Assembly: GCA_020091685.1 (NCBI GenBank)
Contig: CM034606.1
Span: 23,576,695 to 23,640,694, forward strand
Length of the DNA stretch: 64,000 bases
Reading direction: 5' to 3'
Origin: Lutjanus erythropterus
Lineage: Eukaryota; Chordata; Actinopteri; Lutjaniformes; Lutjanidae
A program made the position numbers and the translations under genes. The notes below the pieces were generated by a model that worked only from the letters and a program-made list of their open reading frames with translations, made no database searches and was not told where the DNA came from. Numbering within the stretch: the first letter of the stretch is position 1; every line of letters begins with the position of its first letter. Of this stretch, positions 61,901 through 64,000 are shown piece after piece.

Positions 61901-62966
61901 AAAACCATTTTCCCATGTGACCCGACCTAGGTTTCTGATGATGATGATGCTAGGTTGAGGGAGGGCATCAGTGCTCCAACCTACACTATTGCATTTTGCT
62001 AACAGCTGATTGGGAGTTTCCATTTATGATCAAGCACCTGCAAAACTAAGGACATTCCCATCAGCCTTTTCTGTACTTTGTGTACGTGTCCGGCAAGCAA
62101 ATGTTAGCATGTTCACATGCTCAGTGACAGTGATGCCCATGGCAAACATTGAACCTGCTAAACTTCAGCATGTTAGCATGCTGACGTTAGCATGAACATG
62201 CTCATGACCTGTTTGATTCAAAGCATCAGCAGAAACCACAGTACTGTGCATCTACGATGGAATGAAGTGCTGGTCTCATTTAAAACAAATCAAAGTCCTT
62301 CAAACAGCAGCGGTACATTCAGCGTGACCACAGGGCCAGTCTATGAACGAGACACCACATTATTGAAGTTTTTGTGGCGTATCCCTGTTTAAATCCTCAT
62401 TTCCTGCCTGTGTACAGGACGCTGCACGTTCTGAGGCAACACACAAGTGCGTGCGTGTTCATGAATTTGTGTATTTACCTCACACGTGTGTCTGTCTGTA
62501 TGATGTGTAGAGCCCTTTTCTCTGTCTGTGTCTGCACCCGTTGAAACCTGTGTGTAGTGTCCGTCAAAGTGAAAGACTCGGCTTAATGCCAGAAAATCTC
62601 GTACCATACAAGGAAGGGAATCCTCTCTGTCCTGCTTGAGTGCTCCTTCTCTCTCGCTTCATCACACACTCACTCACACACACAGTGTCTTTTTTTTCCC
62701 CTCTAATAAGATATATGGCTGGTGAGCCATAAGTAAAACATGGGGACCAAATTAGAAACTGAACTCTCTGTTATATTATTATTAATTTGAATGGTATTTA
62801 ACTGTGTTTACTTTGTGTGTGTATCTGCTGTGCAGCCCCGGAGTGTGAGTGGAGTGGAGATGAGAAAAAGGCAGGCGGCGCACATCGAGGCCCCACCCCA
62901 GGCCCCTGGACAGCCCCGACCCAACACCTGCTGCCTCTGCTGGTGTGGCTGCTGCAAGTGTCTCTG
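58961..62966 (+). CDS. rgs17: RZ-family regulator of G-protein signalling, N-terminal exons only (split, 3' partial)
   Basis: Join 58,961-58,963 with 62,836-62,966; the donor CTCTG|GTAAGA leaves phase 2. RZ-type RGS proteins are GTPase-activating proteins for Gi/Go/Gz alpha subunits at membranes. They carry a palmitoylated N-terminal cysteine string followed by an RGS box. The visible protein reads MPRSVSGVE, then MRKRQAAHIEAPP, then QAPGQPRPNTCC, then LCWCGCCKCL. MRKRQ at the start, QAPG..RPN before the cysteines and a split codon after the string match RGS17 best as I remember it. RGS20 also has EMRKRQ and APGQP; RGS19 shares CCLCW. Translation may start at 58,961, giving a 9-residue extension, or at the better-placed ATG at 62,860. 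The string has fewer cysteines than the mammalian CCFCWCCCCSCSC form. The RGS box is not in the window. Family about 0.9 sure, symbol about 0.6. Confidence 0.75.
58964..62835 (+). other. rgs17: Intron 2 of the RGS gene
   Basis: GTAAGT donor at 58,964 and TGCAG acceptor at 62,835, about 3.9 kb. It holds a probable repeat at 59,500-59,960 (words such as CAATACCCGTACC and GGAGTATCGATAC), an (ATA)n tract near 60,177 and the repeat at 61.6-62.2 kb. A CAG/AG-rich stretch near 61,145-61,260 is not recognised as an exon. Confidence 0.6.
61610..62215 (+). repeat. Dispersed fish repeat (AGCATG/GACCAAAGTGG family), fullest copy
   Basis: From GTTGGTTGGTCCACCATTTTGG and TGGTCCAGACTGGATGGACT on the left, through CACCTGCAAAACTAAGGACA and CCCATCAGCCTTTTCTGTAC, to CAGCATGTTAGCATGCTGAC on the right. 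This is the standard order for the family. It lies in intron 2. Confidence 0.65.
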
Positions 62967-64000
62967 GTAAGAAAATGCTGTAACTACTATATTATAATAT
63001 ATACACTGTGCCTGCAGAGTGAATACTACCTGACGTGGTAGCTAAGGATAGTAATACTGTACTTAAAGCAACTGTAATCAATAAAATTTAAAGGACAATG
63101 TGTCAAATTACAGTCAGTTATGAACCTACAGATAATTATCAACTGAATCGAGAGCTCCCCTCCGCTTTAAAGAGCTTTATTTGGAGTTTCAGCTCATTTT
63201 CTGGCTGCAGCTTTACTGTTTTGGTTCACTCTCTCTGCTCTCATAGAGTTGCTTTTGGCCACAGAAGGCAGCTATTTTCAGCGAAAAAGCTCTAAAAAAA
63301 ACCCCCCAAAAACCTGTACACTACCTGCTCAGCGCCAAAGAGCAGACAGACACTTAATGATAACTCAAAAAGAGAGTTAATATTGGTCTCACATTCATCA
63401 GGTAGCCAGAAACATGACTTCAAATGAATGATACTGTTGTTCTGTAACTGCTGTATGTGTAAATAAGCAATGGTTTTCTAACACCTTTGCCACAAAATGT
63501 TAAGTAGCCCAAAGAAAATCATTTATTGCAAGCTTAAAGTTGAATGTGATAACTTGGACAGAATATAAGAATTTGCAGCTTCAGACATTTTGTTAGATGA
63601 TAAACAAGGGTATGATAAGGGTATGCTTGTGAAAAATCTACCAACGTCAGTATTTTAGTATTAAGTCTCATCTCATCGAACTAGAAGTTGAAGTGGTAAT
63701 CAGCTACACTTCTATGTAAATTAATGTTAATTTTACTGCACCTCAATATAACCAAGAACAGCTTTACCAACAGGCAACAATGTGGCATGACATCATCTGG
63801 TGACTTTCAGCATGTTTTACAGCAGGCAGTAAGTTTTAACAACATTTAATTGGTGAAGAATTTGCAACATTGCTTGTGGCTATAAGAAAAGGTGATGCTT
63901 TGAAGCAACTAGTATAAATTAAACCAACCAGAACAAAAGTCCAAATTAAACACATTTGATCATAAGCTTATATTAATAAATTCCCATTATACAGCATCAC
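62967..64000 (+). other. rgs17: Start of intron 3, with a dispersed repeat
   Basis: No RGS-box exon is visible before the window ends. 63,070-63,480 is a third copy of the repeat at 4.91 and 24.96 kb: GAGAGTTAATATTGGTCTCAC, CATTCATCAGGTAGCCAGAA and GACTTCAAATGAATGATACT. It begins after TTTAAAGGACAATGTGTCAAA, a TTTAAAGGACA edge that may be its left end. Confidence 0.55.

Noticed and set aside
63300..64000. Search for the next RGS exon
   Set aside because: No frame with RGS-box sequence between splice sites was found before the end of the window.
1..64000. CRISPR arrays, toxin-antitoxin or other prokaryote-like systems
   Set aside because: No regularly spaced repeats with unique spacers. The sequence is clearly vertebrate nuclear DNA.

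Overview
The window looks like a stretch of a ray-finned (teleost, probably percomorph) fish chromosome. It is AT-rich and mostly non-coding. It is full of CA/TG, GA and AAT microsatellites and of degenerate DNA-transposon and LINE relics of kinds I recognise from fish genomes. There are GT-AG splice sites and one CpG-island promoter, and no bacterial-style operons. Almost none of the open reading frames of 60-180 codons scattered over it are genes; they are chance frames in AT-rich, simple-repeat or transposon DNA.

The only protein-coding gene I can support is at the right end, on the + strand. A CpG-rich promoter and first exon lie at about 52.84-53.08 kb. A non-coding second exon at 58,587-58,963 has excellent splice sites and ends exactly on an in-frame ATG. 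A third exon at 62,836-62,966 encodes the start of an RZ-type regulator of G-protein signalling: MRKRQ, then a QAPG..RPN linker, then the palmitoylated cysteine string. RGS17 fits best, with RGS20 and RGS19 as alternatives. The RGS-box exons must lie beyond base 64,000. The two leader exons carry upstream ORFs, one of them 56 codons long in a strong start context and ending 25 nt before the first main ATG.

The left 52.8 kb looks like a gene desert upstream of that promoter. That agrees with my recollection that a large desert lies upstream of mammalian RGS17. The desert holds: (a) short elements with TTAA-AGG termini resembling T2/Kolobok MITEs, at 1.2, 11.4, 14.7, 30.0 and 40.3 kb, two of them copies of one long palindromic family; (b) hAT-like MITEs, one with a clear 8-bp target duplication at 18.1 kb; (c) 3'-end relics of three LINE insertions at 10.8, 37.7 and 46.4 kb; (d) several dispersed repeat families with two to five copies in the window; (e) microsatellites; and (f) two candidate regulatory patches, a CpG-dense spot at 31.4 kb and a motif-rich spot at 50.3 kb.

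I found no tRNA or rRNA gene, no CRISPR array, no prokaryote-like defence or secretion system and no viral gene. The most interesting material is the leader architecture of the RGS gene and the paired palindromic elements, not a new multi-gene system.
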